DNA of 33,327 nucleotides from Candidatus Zhuqueibacterota bacterium (GTDB taxonomy: Bacteria; Zhuqueibacterota; Zhuqueibacteria; Thermofontimicrobiales; Thermofontimicrobiaceae), in NCBI GenBank assembly GCA_016783825.1, contig JADHVV010000028.1, positions 1 through 33,327 of the forward strand. Reading direction: 5' to 3'. The notes beneath the pieces were generated by a model. It saw nothing but the letters and a program-made list of their open reading frames with translations, was not told the origin of the DNA and did no database searches. Positions within the stretch are counted from its first letter, which is position 1, and every line of letters begins with the position of its first letter. The position numbers were made by a program, and so were the translations under genes. Shown here piece by piece: positions 15,650 to 23,608 of this stretch.

Positions 15650-16225
15650 AATTATATCTATACAAAAAATCTGTTTTATCTTTTTTATCTGCATTTTGGT
15701 TTTCTGTCCGGTACGGAATGAATCCGCAACCGCATTCCAGGTTTTGGGAATCGCCTGGCTGATAAATGTCGAGTCTGTTTGATCCAATTCAGCGGGCAGC
15801 ACAAGCAGCCGCGGTTCGTAAATTGTCAAAAGCTGTGTGGTATCGCTGCTTTCATAACCTAACAGTTCAACACCACGTTTGGTGAAGCAATAAAATTCAC
15901 GACGAATAACACCACTTTTGTGAATCACTTCCTGATTTACTCGACCCAATAGTTTGGAAAAAACCGGTTTTTCTGGCTGGAGGTGACGGGTGATAGTCGT
16001 ATCCGGTGTAACACTATCCGGAAGAACCGGAAGTAACCAGATGCCGTTTTGTTCTTTCAACACATAACTGCTGTCAGCTATTCCTATTTCCCATTTAATG
16101 TTTTGAATGACAAATCCGGTTTCGGTCCAGTAATTGTGATTGTACCGTCTTTGGCAAAATAGCAGCATCAAACAGGTAATCGGTAATAGTATTTTCAAGC
16201 AAATCGAAAAATGTTTTTTGTTCAA
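15626..16225 (-). CDS. Lipoprotein-like hypothetical protein with its 3' end rewritten by the IS
   Basis: 199 residues from a TTG start, which is supported by AAAGGAG 7 nt upstream on the minus strand. The N-terminus is a signal with a lipobox-like LLFC (Cys24), then a beta-rich, Thr/Asp-rich body of no recognised family. The last seven codons (SVRPNFI) and the stop at 15626 lie inside the IS end (13856-15649), so the natural C-terminus is lost. If the IS and one AATT are removed, the frame would continue about 45 codons beyond the insertion point across the hairpin at 13713-13747, which does not look like protein; the natural stop is therefore uncertain. It may be a decaying gene. It is divergent from the ilv locus. 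Confidence 0.6.
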   Translation of the reverse strand: MNKKHFSICLKILLPITCLMLLFCQRRYNHNYWTETGFVIQNIKWEIGIADSSYVLKEQNGIWLLPVLPDSVTPDTTITRHLQPEKPVFSKLLGRVNQEVIHKSGVIRREFYCFTKRGVELLGYESSDTTQLLTIYEPRLLVLPAELDQTDSTFISQAIPKTWNAVADSFRTGQKTKMQIKKIKQIFCIDIISVRPNFI

Positions 16226-16260
16226 TGGTCGCTCCTTTATCTTAAATTTCTTAAACTAAT

Positions 16261-16364
16261 ATGATTAATTTCCAGATGAATATTTAATAATAATTAATCA
16301 TCTACGAGGATTTTGATTCTTGGGAATTACCTGTTTTTACAATAATATTACCTCTACGAGGTAA
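16261..16364. other. Two small hairpins sharing CTACGAGG in the ilv upstream region
   Basis: ATGATTAATT (16261-16270) is the exact inverse of AATTAATCAT (16292-16301), followed by CTACGAGGA. TTACCTCTACGAGGTAA (16348-16364) is a perfect 7-bp stem with a 3-nt loop. The shared CTACGAGG word next to stems suggests a regulatory element or a structured RNA, but no known class is recognised. The rest of this 744-nt gap holds a terminator, a promoter, a leader peptide, an attenuator and a repeat, listed separately. Confidence 0.35.
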
Positions 16365-16425
16365 ATAATTATTTCAAACTCAAACCAAAAACCAGGGACA
16401 AAAAATTATCCGCATCCAAATTAAA

Positions 16426-16471
16426 ACTTGTTTATTAGATTATTATGCAAACAAGTATTTTTTTTTTTTTT
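16426..16471 (+). terminator. Rho-independent terminator with no annotated upstream gene
   Basis: ACTTGTTT (16426-16433) and AAACAAGT (16449-16456) form an 8-bp stem with a 15-nt loop. It is followed by A and 14 consecutive T. It is oriented to stop plus-strand transcription, yet no plus-strand gene lies upstream before the minus-strand genes. It may insulate the ilv promoter or end a short non-coding transcript. Confidence 0.65.
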
Positions 16472-16502
16472 GGCTTTTGCAGAACATTTTTGAATTTTTT
16501 AC

Positions 16503-16531
16503 TTGACATTTATAATAATATTTTATATAAT
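16503..16531 (+). promoter_or_regulatory. Perfect-consensus promoter of the ilv-leu locus
   Basis: TTGACA (16503-16508), exactly 17 nt, TATAAT (16526-16531). Transcription should begin near 16538, giving a leader of about 430 nt before ilvD and placing the leader-peptide ATG about 38 nt into the RNA. A promoter this strong implies control after initiation, in agreement with the attenuator that follows. Confidence 0.8.
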
Positions 16532-16575
16532 AAGCACTAATAAAATCAGATGTAAAATTTTAACAAAAATATTTT

Positions 16576-16740
16576 ATGAAGACAGACTCCTCAAAATATT
16601 CTTTTTTAAATGTACCAGTGTCAAATATTGGTATTGAGAGAAGGCTGTCTTTACTTTCTATTGTTAGCCTTCCTTTAGGTATTCTCCTACTTACCGGGAT
16701 TATGCTTATTAGCCTATTAGTTATACTACTAATAGGTTAA
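16576..16740 (+). CDS. Branched-chain amino acid leader peptide, 54 residues
   Basis: An open frame ATG to TAA between the ilv promoter and ilvD. It begins MKTDSSKYSFLNVPVSN and then becomes almost purely hydrophobic: RRLSLLSIVSLPLGILLL, then TGIMLISLLVILLIG and stop. Leu is 14, Ile 8 and Val 4 of 54 residues; 14 of the last 19 codons are Leu, Ile or Val. This is exactly the composition of the known ilvL/ivbL/leuL attenuator peptides, in which ribosome stalling at these codons during amino acid shortage controls the downstream operon. The peptide is longer than E. coli ilvL. No Shine-Dalgarno is visible; the upstream RNA is A/U-rich. A membrane-peptide role is the main alternative, less likely given the RNA structure around its 3' end. 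Confidence 0.75.
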   Translation: MKTDSSKYSFLNVPVSNIGIERRLSLLSIVSLPLGILLLTGIMLISLLVILLIG

Positions 16741-16822
16741 TATAAAAATCAATCCCGGATCAAAAAACTAACTAAAACTTAACAACTACAAAAAATAGAT
16801 AAAACTGATCATGGGATTGATC
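16694..16822 (+). promoter_or_regulatory. Candidate ilv attenuator: mutually exclusive RNA stems
   Basis: Segment 2, CCGGGATT (16694-16701, in the leader-peptide codons), can pair with segment 3, AATCCCGG (16751-16758). Segment 3, extended to 16748-16762, can instead pair with segment 4, TGATCATGGGATTGAT (16807-16822), about 14 bp with one bulge. The two folds exclude each other. A further 12-bp stem (16709-16720 with 16729-16740, one G-U) covers the end and stop codon of the peptide. A ribosome reaching the stop would cover segment 2 and allow 3:4; one stalled earlier would allow 2:3. No U-tract follows segment 4, so the output step is unclear. Confidence 0.6.
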
Positions 16823-16829
16823 CAAACAG

Positions 16830-16946
16830 GATATTGGTGAATTGTGAGTGGTGAGTTGTAAGTGGTGAGTTGTGAGTGGTAAATGATGATTGTTAATTTT
16901 GTTTAATAACCACTCACTAATAACCACTCACAATTCACCAATATCC
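16830..16946. repeat. Palindromic repeat, GTGAGT family, copy 2, in the ilvD leader
   Basis: The outermost 24 bases at 16830-16853 (starting GGATATTGGTGAATTG) are perfectly inverse to 16923-16946. The interior has further GTGAGT/TTGTAAG words facing ACCACTCACTAATAACC. It begins 8 nt after the presumed attenuator stem and ends 23 nt before the ilvD ATG, so it forms a very large hairpin in the leader RNA. Confidence 0.8.
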
Positions 16947-16969
16947 ATTAACCAGAAAAAGAGGATATT

Positions 16970-18646
16970 ATGAGATCAGATTTAGTAAAAAAAGGAATAG
17001 AGCGGGCGCCCCATAGAAGTTTGTTAAAAGCCACAGGCGTTATAAAAAATGATAATGATTTTAAAAAACCATTCATCGGGATTTGTAATTCCTACACCGA
17101 TTTAATCCCGGGACATGTCCATCTCAATAAATTTGGACAAATAGCCAAACAAGTTGTTCGGGAAGCTGGCGGCGTCCCTTTTGAATTTAATACTATTGGA
17201 ATCTGTGATGGTATCGCAATGGGACATATCGGTATGCGTTACTCGTTAGCCAGTCGGGAATTAATTGCAGATAGCGTGGAAACTATGGCTGAAGCTCACC
17301 GTTTGGATGGATTAGTCTGCATCACCAGTTGTGATAAAATAATACCCGGTATGCTGATGGCTGCTGTTAGACTGAACATCCCGACAATTTTTGTTTCCGG
17401 TGGCCCCATGAAAGCGGGCAAATCTTCGAGCGGTGAAGCGCTGGATTTAATTTCTGTTTTTGAAGGCGTTGGACAATTCCAGGCGAATGAAATAAATGAC
17501 GATCAATTGAAAGAGTTAGAAAATTTAAGCTGCCCGACTTGCGGTTCCTGTTCAGGAATGTTTACCGCAAATTCAATGAATTGTTTGATGGAAGCATTGG
17601 GCATTGCACTCCCCGGCAACGGGACGATATTGGCAGTTGATGAAAAAAGAGCGGAGTTAGTGAAACAGGCTGCTGAACACATCATTCGTTTGGTTGAAGA
17701 TGATGTGAAACCATCCGATATCATCACCCAAAAATCTTTCCGCAATGCGCTGGTGTTGGACATGGCAATGGGTGGAAGTACAAATACAATTTTACATTCT
17801 CTTGCTATCGCCAATGAAGCAGGACTGAATTTTGATTTGGACGAGATCAATGAAATTTCCAATCAAACGCCTTATCTGTGTAAGGTGAGTCCCGCGACAA
17901 AAACAGTTCACATTGAAGATGTTGATGCTGCGGGCGGAATTTCTGCCATCTTGAATGAGTTGTCCAAAGGTGAAGGGATTTTGGATTTGTCCACATTGTC
18001 CGTAAATGGAAAAACTTTGGGTGAAAATATCAGCGAAACAAAAAATAAAAATAGAGACGTTATTCGGACAATTGAAAATCCATTCTCAAAAACCGGTGGG
18101 CTAACTGTGATGTTCGGAAATTTAGCGCCAGATGGAGCAATTGTCAAAATAGGCGCAGTTGATCCAAAAATGTTGGTGCATAAAGGTCCGGCACGAATTT
18201 ATGAATCACAGGAAGATGCGGTTACAGGCATTCTGAACCATGAAGTTCAATCTGGAGAGGTTGTGGTCATTCGGCATGAGGGTCCCAAAGGCGGACCTGG
18301 CATGCCGGAAATGCTAACGCCAACAAGCGCAATAATGGGAATGGGACTGGGAGAGAGCGTAGCCCTGATAACAGATGGCAGATTTTCTGGCGGTACAAGA
18401 GGCGCTTGTATCGGGCATGTCTCACCGGAAGCTGCTGAAGGCGGACCCATTGCTGCGATACACAATGGAGATATTGTTTCTGTTGATATCCCCGGCAAAG
18501 AATTGAATGTTGAATTGTCAGATGAAGAAATTAAAAATCGCCTGGATTCATTACCGCCATTTGATTTGAAAATTAAGAAGGGGTATCTTGCCCGCTATGC
18601 ACAAATGGTGACATCTGCGAGTACTGGCGCGGTTTTAAAAACATAA
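16970..18646 (+). CDS. ilvD: Dihydroxy-acid dehydratase
   Basis: 558 residues, full length. It dehydrates 2,3-dihydroxy-3-methylbutanoate and its methylpentanoate homologue to the 2-oxo acids of valine and isoleucine. The iron-sulphur ligands are visible: Cys39 in [13 protein letters not shown], Cys121 in TSCDKIIPG, and Cys194 in CPTCGSCSG (188-195). Downstream are GGSTNT and the late [15 protein letters not shown] and [10 protein letters not shown] blocks. It is the first structural gene after the attenuator; GAGG lies 5 nt before the ATG. A 338-nt repeat-filled gap separates it from ilvB, but all genes share orientation and pathway. Confidence 0.97.
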   Translation: MRSDLVKKGIERAPHRSLLKATGVIKNDNDFKKPFIGICNSYTDLIPGHVHLNKFGQIAKQVVREAGGVPFEFNTIGICDGIAMGHIGMRYSLASRELIADSVETMAEAHRLDGLVCITSCDKIIPGMLMAAVRLNIPTIFVSGGPMKAGKSSSGEALDLISVFEGVGQFQANEINDDQLKELENLSCPTCGSCSGMFTANSMNCLMEALGIALPGNGTILAVDEKRAELVKQAAEHIIRLVEDDVKPSDIITQKSFRNALVLDMAMGGSTNTILHSLAIANEAGLNFDLDEINEISNQTPYLCKVSPATKTVHIEDVDAAGGISAILNELSKGEGILDLSTLSVNGKTLGENISETKNKNRDVIRTIENPFSKTGGLTVMFGNLAPDGAIVKIGAVDPKMLVHKGPARIYESQEDAVTGILNHEVQSGEVVVIRHEGPKGGPGMPEMLTPTSAIMGMGLGESVALITDGRFSGGTRGACIGHVSPEAAEGGPIAAIHNGDIVSVDIPGKELNVELSDEEIKNRLDSLPPFDLKIKKGYLARYAQMVTSASTGAVLKT

Positions 18647-18670
18647 ATCAAATTGTATTTATAAATTATT

Positions 18671-18961
18671 TTGCCACGAAGACACGAAGACACAAAGTAA
18701 AGAAAACTATTGTAACTATTCAGCTATGTGTTGAATGGTTGTCATTCTGAATAAGGGATGGGAGGGGGATGTTGGGAAGTGAAGAATCTCTTAATTTATA
18801 AAAGAAAATTGTTGAAAAAAAGACGATATTCTTCGGTCGCAAGCTCCATCAGAATGACATTTTTAACCATGATGAATAATTAATATATTATTTTTAATTT
18901 TGTCTAATCTTTGATGGATTTCTATCTTGTTTTCCTTCATGCCTTGGTGTCTTCGTAGCAA
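18671..18961. repeat. Inverted repeat with ACGAAGACAC arms, split by a GTAAC element
   Basis: The left arm 18671-18697 (TTGCCACGAAGACACGAAG...) and the right arm 18935-18961 (...GGTGTCTTCGTAGCAA) are inverse with a few mismatches. The element 18712-18883 sits between them. These two nested repeats account for nearly all of the ilvD-ilvB gap; no small gene is seen. Confidence 0.7.
18712..18883. mobile_element. MITE-like palindromic element, GTAAC family, copy 2
   Basis: 172 bp, the same length as copy 1. It begins GTAACTATTCAGCTATG; the right end is decayed (GATGAATAATTAA instead of a CTGAATAGTTAC-like end). The interior is the same hairpin module as copies 1 and 3 but in opposite orientation (GAAGAATCTC first, CGGTCGCAAGCTCC later). 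No target duplication is evident. Confidence 0.65.
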
Positions 18962-18984
18962 CAATTTTAGCTAAGGGAGTCACA

Positions 18985-20709
18985 ATGAAAAAGACTAAAA
19001 AGAAACTCAACGGAGCACAGATTTTCTTCGAATGTCTGAAGCGTGAAAATGTGGAAGTCATTTTTGGATACCCGGGGGGATCGACATTAAAAATTTATGA
19101 GGAATTATATGATGTTGATTTTTTAACACATATACTGCCCAGACATGAGCAAGGTGCCACACACATGGCTGAAGGCTACGCAAAGGCTACCGGAAAAGTA
19201 GGAGTTGTATTGGTAACGTCAGGACCGGGTGCGACGAATACGGTAACTGGTATTGCCAATGCATATTTGGATTCTTCGCCAATTGTGGTTTTTACCGGAC
19301 AAGTGCCAACTCACCTGATTGGTAATGATGCGTTTCAGGAAGCAGATATTGTTGGAATCACGCGACCGATCACCAAACACAACTTCCAGGTGAGAGATAT
19401 TCATGATTTGGCTATGACTATCCGTAAAGCATTTTATTTGGCTCGCACCGGAAGACCAGGACCTGTTTTGGTGGATTTACCAAAAGATATGATTCATTCA
19501 GAGATCGAGTTTGAGTTTCCAGAGAAAATTGAATTGCGGGGTTATAAACCGACTTATACCGGTCATCACAATCAAATAAAAAAAGCAGCGTCCATTATTC
19601 AAAAAGCAAAAAGACCGGTACTTTACGTCGGTGGCGGCGTGATAATGTCAAATGGATCAGATGAATTACGAACGTTGGCTAAAGAATATAATTTGCCGGT
19701 AACAATGACGCTGCAAGGCTTGGGCGCTTTCCCTGCTGATGACAAATTATCACTTGGCATGTTGGGAATGCACGGTACCTACTATGCGAATCAGGCAGTC
19801 ATGAATAGCGATGTGTTAATTTCCCTCGGCGCCAGGTTTGATGATCGTGTAACCGGAAAAGTTGATACCTTTGCAACGGACGCATATAAAATTCATGTTG
19901 ATATCGATCCGGCTTCTATTGATAAAAATGTGCTCGTTGACCTGCCTATTGTTGGCGATGTCAGAATAATATTGACTGAACTGTTGAATGAACTGAAAGA
20001 AAAGCGGGACACAAAAGATTGGCTTGATCAGATCAATAAGTGGAAGCAGACATATCCCCTGCAGTATGAAAAAGGAGATGGCATTCTCCGAACCGCTTGC
20101 GTTATCGAACGCATCTCGGAAAAAACAAAAGGCCATGCAGTTGTGATCTCTGATGTTGGACAACACCAGATGTGGTGCGCTCAATATTATAAGTTTAAAA
20201 ATCCCAGATCACATATTACCAGTGGTGGACTGGGAACCATGGGATTCTCACTCCCTGCTGCAATTGGAGCGAGCTTTGGCGTAAAGGACAGACCGATAGT
20301 TTCCATCTGCGGTGACGGTGGATTTCAGATGAATATACAGGAACTGATTACGGCTGTAGCGCATAAAATTCCACTTAAGATTTTTATTATAAATAATAGC
20401 TATCTGGGTATGGTGCGACAATGGCAGGAATTGTTTCATCAAGGAAAATACAGTTTTACGGATCTGGACTCGGATAATCCGAACTTTGTTAAGCTGGCGC
20501 AAGCGTTGGGCATTCCTGCTTATTCAACTGACAATCCGGACGAAGTGGATGATTTACTCGATTCTGCTTTTGCAATCAATGATAAACCAGTCCTCATTGA
20601 ATTTAAAGTTGAGAAAGAAGAAAATGTATTCCCAATGGTACCATCCGGCGCATCAATTTCAGATATGATCATTAATAAACCAAAATCAAAAGCATTAAAG
20701 GTGGCATAA
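18985..20709 (+). CDS. ilvB: Acetolactate synthase, large (catalytic) subunit
   Basis: 574 residues. A ThDP enzyme that condenses two pyruvates, or pyruvate with 2-oxobutyrate, to acetohydroxy acids. Three domains are seen: the N-terminal PYR domain with catalytic Glu55 in RHEQGATHMAEGYA, the central FAD-binding domain (about 190-345), and the C-terminal domain with the ThDP/Mg motif GDGGF (443-447) to NN (470-471) followed by SYLGMVRQWQ. The start has AAGGGAG 7 nt upstream. ilvN follows after 2 nt, matching the required catalytic-regulatory subunit pair. Feedback inhibition by valine would act through ilvN. Confidence 0.97.
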   Translation: MKKTKKKLNGAQIFFECLKRENVEVIFGYPGGSTLKIYEELYDVDFLTHILPRHEQGATHMAEGYAKATGKVGVVLVTSGPGATNTVTGIANAYLDSSPIVVFTGQVPTHLIGNDAFQEADIVGITRPITKHNFQVRDIHDLAMTIRKAFYLARTGRPGPVLVDLPKDMIHSEIEFEFPEKIELRGYKPTYTGHHNQIKKAASIIQKAKRPVLYVGGGVIMSNGSDELRTLAKEYNLPVTMTLQGLGAFPADDKLSLGMLGMHGTYYANQAVMNSDVLISLGARFDDRVTGKVDTFATDAYKIHVDIDPASIDKNVLVDLPIVGDVRIILTELLNELKEKRDTKDWLDQINKWKQTYPLQYEKGDGILRTACVIERISEKTKGHAVVISDVGQHQMWCAQYYKFKNPRSHITSGGLGTMGFSLPAAIGASFGVKDRPIVSICGDGGFQMNIQELITAVAHKIPLKIFIINNSYLGMVRQWQELFHQGKYSFTDLDSDNPNFVKLAQALGIPAYSTDNPDEVDDLLDSAFAINDKPVLIEFKVEKEENVFPMVPSGASISDMIINKPKSKALKVA

Positions 20710-20711
20710 TT

Positions 20712-21227
20712 ATGAAACATACATTCTCATTATTAGTTGAAAATACATTCGGTGCATTTGACCGAGTAGCGACTTTGTTCTCTGCAAAAGGTTTTAATCT
20801 GCACAGCATTTCAATCGGTGAAACGGAAATCCGTGATATTTCGAGAATGACAATTGTTATATCCGGAGAGGCAAAAGTCGTTGAACAGGCGGAAAAACAG
20901 TTGAACCGATTGGTTGATACAGTTAAAGTGGTTGATCTTACAAAATCCCAGCGAGTTGAAAGGGAATTAGCGCTGATATCAGTCAACTACAAAAGAAGAT
21001 CCCTGGAAGAAATCAAAAATATTTGTGATGTATTCCGGGGAAAAGTAGTTGATATTAACAATAAAACGATAACGCTGGAAGTGACAGGCCCACCGGCAAA
21101 AATGGAGGCAATAGTCAATGTTTTATCTCCATTTGGAATAATAGAAATGGCAAGGTCAGGAACGGTCGCGTTGAAACGTGGTGAACAACAAAAAGCTCCC
21201 CAAAAAGAATATTTACATTCAAACTGA
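20712..21227 (+). CDS. ilvN: Acetolactate synthase, small (regulatory) subunit
   Basis: 171 residues: an N-terminal ACT domain (about 2-75) and the typical C-terminal small-subunit domain (about 80-160, with a late [15 protein letters not shown]). It binds branched-chain amino acids, activates the large subunit and confers feedback control. The ACT loop reads [14 protein letters not shown] where most homologues have a Pro-Gly there (ENxPGVL); the glycine is kept. It starts 2 nt after ilvB and is followed by ilvC after 13 nt. The gene is also called ilvH in some genomes. Confidence 0.95.
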   Translation: MKHTFSLLVENTFGAFDRVATLFSAKGFNLHSISIGETEIRDISRMTIVISGEAKVVEQAEKQLNRLVDTVKVVDLTKSQRVERELALISVNYKRRSLEEIKNICDVFRGKVVDINNKTITLEVTGPPAKMEAIVNVLSPFGIIEMARSGTVALKRGEQQKAPQKEYLHSN

Positions 21228-21240
21228 AAGGAATAATAAA

Positions 21241-22233
21241 ATGAATATCTATTATAATGACGATGCAAATCTTGAATTACTAAAAAATAAAAAAGTAGCA
21301 ATCATTGGTTATGGCAGCCAGGGACATGCGCATGCTTTGAATCTCCGTGATAGTGGAGTGAGTGTCACAGTCGCAGAACAAAAAGGAAGTGAAGTCTGGA
21401 AACAAGCTGAAGAAGCCGGGTTCACAGTAATGGAAGCGGATGAAGCAGTAAAAGAAGCGAATGTCATCATGATTCTTTTGCCTGATCAAATTCAAAAAAT
21501 TGTTTATGATAAGTCAATTGCAGAAAATCTAAATGAAGGAGATACACTGGCTTTTGCACATGGATTCAACATTCATTTCAAACAAATCGTTCCGTCTGAA
21601 GGTGTGAATGTGATGATGATTGCACCAAAAAGTCCCGGACATCTCGTACGCAGGACATTTGAAAAGGGAAGCGGCGTGCCTTGTTTGATTGCTGTTGAAC
21701 AAGATCCTTCAGGTTCAACAAAAGATTTAGCGCTTGCCTGGGCAAAAGGTATTGGCGGTACACGCGCCGGTGTGATTGAAACGAATTTCAAAGATGAAAC
21801 CGAAACAGACTTATTTGGTGAACAAGCAGTTTTATGTGGAGGATCAGCAGAGCTTATTAAGGCTGGATTCGAAGTTTTAGTCGAAGCTGGATATTCACCG
21901 GAGTTAGCCTTTTTTGAATGTATGCACGAGATGAAACTCATTGTTGATCTTTATTATGAAGGTGGCTTGTCAAGAATGAATTATTCAGTGAGCGACACTG
22001 CTGAATACGGCGGTATGAGCCGGGGCCCACGACTTATTACTGAAGAAACAAAAAATGAAATGCGAAAAATTCTCAAGGAAGTACAAAACGGTCAATTCGC
22101 AAAAGAGTGGTTAGCTGAATATGCAGCAGGACAACCTAAAATGGAAAAACTCCGTAAAGAAAATCGTGAACATCAAATTGAAACGGTTGGCGCAAAATTG
22201 CGTAATATGATGTCATGGATTATGGAGCAGTAA
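21241..22233 (+). CDS. ilvC: Ketol-acid reductoisomerase
   Basis: 330 residues, the short class I form. It isomerises and reduces acetohydroxy acids with Mg and NADPH. The N-terminal Rossmann motif is [17 protein letters not shown] (23-39); the following cofactor loop ends in Ser50, which fits NADPH use. The knotted C-terminal domain has [14 protein letters not shown] and [17 protein letters not shown] with the metal-binding acids. The ATG at 21241 is chosen because AAAGGAA lies just upstream; an in-frame extension to 21178 would overlap ilvN. No frame damage is seen. Confidence 0.97.
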   Translation: MNIYYNDDANLELLKNKKVAIIGYGSQGHAHALNLRDSGVSVTVAEQKGSEVWKQAEEAGFTVMEADEAVKEANVIMILLPDQIQKIVYDKSIAENLNEGDTLAFAHGFNIHFKQIVPSEGVNVMMIAPKSPGHLVRRTFEKGSGVPCLIAVEQDPSGSTKDLALAWAKGIGGTRAGVIETNFKDETETDLFGEQAVLCGGSAELIKAGFEVLVEAGYSPELAFFECMHEMKLIVDLYYEGGLSRMNYSVSDTAEYGGMSRGPRLITEETKNEMRKILKEVQNGQFAKEWLAEYAAGQPKMEKLRKENREHQIETVGAKLRNMMSWIMEQ

Positions 22234-22241
22234 ATAGCTGG

Positions 22242-22480
22242 TAATCCACCTAAAAGATGGTGGACTTTCCGTTGAGAATTGTCAAATGATTAGGCTCTCT
22301 GTTTAGCATGTGGTAAATGACATCCCCCCTTGCCCCCCTTCAAAAGGGGGGAGGACGAAAGTCCCCCTTTGAAGGGGGATACAGGGGGATGTGCATTTTG
22401 AATTCTATTTTATAAAACTATCGCAATCAATTTTTCTGAATCAAGTACTTAATCATTATGATCAATTGTCAATTCTCAAC
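22242..22480. repeat. Nested palindromic repeats in the ilvC-leuB gap
   Basis: 22242-22270 is a short hairpin (ATCCACC...GGTGGA) whose sequence recurs at 27087-27115. 22271-22480 is bounded by GTTGAGAATTG and CAATTCTCAAC, and inside it 22320-22392 is a second inverted repeat starting ACATCCCCCC and ending AGGGGGATGT. No coding sequence or canonical terminator is present. Confidence 0.65.
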
Positions 22481-22521
22481 AAAAATATTAAAATAAATAC
22501 CAGAAAGCAATTGGAGAATTG

Positions 22522-23580
22522 ATGAATTATAAAATAACTCTACTCCCCGGAGATGGAATCGGAACTGAAATAATGGAATCAGCAGTACAGATTCTAAATG
22601 CAATCGAAAAAAAATATGATGTAACATTCCAATACAAAGAAGAATTATTTGGCGGCGCTTCGTTAGATAATCATGGGATACCACTGACAGATGAAACCAT
22701 TCAAACATGTTTTGACTCGGATGCTGTTTTACTCGGCGCAGTTGGCGGTTACCAATGGGAATCGCTTGAGCATCATTTAAAACCTGAAGCCGGTTTGTTG
22801 AAATTGCGGAAGTCACTTGAATTATTCTGCAATATTAGACCGGCAAAGGTTTACCAGGGACTTTTGGATGGTTCATCGTTGAAAAAGGAAGTGCTTGCTG
22901 GAACAGATTTTGTTGTGTTCAGGGAATTGACCGGCGGAATTTATTTTGGTGAGCCACGCGGGCTTGATGAAAACAGCGGCTGGAATACGATGAAATACTC
23001 AAAAAGCGAAGTTGAAAGAATTGCCCGGTTGGCTTTTGATACAGCAAAGACGAGAAAGAAGCAGCTAATGTCAGTTGATAAAGCAAATGTTTTGGAATGT
23101 TCACAGTATTGGCGGCAGGTGGTGCAAGAAGTTCACAAGGATTATCCAGATGTTACACTTCAAAACATATATGTTGATAATGCAGCCATGCAAATAGTCC
23201 GCGATCCAAAACAATTTGATGTTTTACTAACTTCAAATTTGTTTGGTGATATTTTGAGTGATATTGCCGGAATGATCACCGGAAGTTTGGGTATGCTGCC
23301 ATCAGCAAGTTTGGGAGAAAAGTATGCGTTATATGAACCGGTTCATGGCAGTGCACCGGATATCGCTGGTCAAAATAAAGCAAACCCCATTGCCATGATT
23401 GCTTCAGTGGCGATGATGTTAGAACATTCGTTTAAGATGAATGATGCAGCAAAAAATATTGAAACCGCGATTGAGAAAACATTAGAAAATGGATATCGGA
23501 CTGCGGATATTTTTGCTGATGGTTCAAATTTGGTTTCTACTACTGAAATGACGGGAAAAATATTGGCTAATATGAAATGA
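22522..23580 (+). CDS. leuB: 3-Isopropylmalate dehydrogenase
   Basis: 352 residues of the isocitrate/isopropylmalate dehydrogenase family. It oxidises and decarboxylates 3-isopropylmalate with NAD; beta-methylmalate in the citramalate route is a likely second substrate. Motifs: GDGIGTE near the N-terminus, RELTGGIYFGEPRG (substrate loop), SVDKANVLECSQYWR (catalytic Lys), VDNAAMQIVRDP, LFGDILSDIAGMITGSLGM (metal-binding Asp) and EPVHGSAPDIAGQNKANP (NAD site). The ATG at 22522 has GGAG 5 nt upstream; a TTG codon directly before it is not preferred. It is oriented with the operon but precedes leuA rather than following leuD. Confidence 0.96.
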   Translation: MNYKITLLPGDGIGTEIMESAVQILNAIEKKYDVTFQYKEELFGGASLDNHGIPLTDETIQTCFDSDAVLLGAVGGYQWESLEHHLKPEAGLLKLRKSLELFCNIRPAKVYQGLLDGSSLKKEVLAGTDFVVFRELTGGIYFGEPRGLDENSGWNTMKYSKSEVERIARLAFDTAKTRKKQLMSVDKANVLECSQYWRQVVQEVHKDYPDVTLQNIYVDNAAMQIVRDPKQFDVLLTSNLFGDILSDIAGMITGSLGMLPSASLGEKYALYEPVHGSAPDIAGQNKANPIAMIASVAMMLEHSFKMNDAAKNIETAIEKTLENGYRTADIFADGSNLVSTTEMTGKILANMK

Positions 23581-23608
23581 TTTAAAACAGACAGTTTGCA
23601 AATAAAAT

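Noticed and set aside
16261-16364. tRNA-like or other known structured RNA
   Set aside because: The hairpins are A/T-rich and do not form a cloverleaf; there is no CCA end or GTTC-type arm.
16446-16475. Long T-run as a sequencing artefact or phase-variable tract
   Set aside because: It follows a perfect 8-bp stem in the place expected for a rho-independent terminator and lies outside any gene, so a terminator explains it better.
16538-16969. T-box or known riboswitch in the ilv leader
   Set aside because: I see no T-box conserved sequence or specifier-loop layout. The Leu/Ile/Val-rich open frame with competing stems explains the region better.
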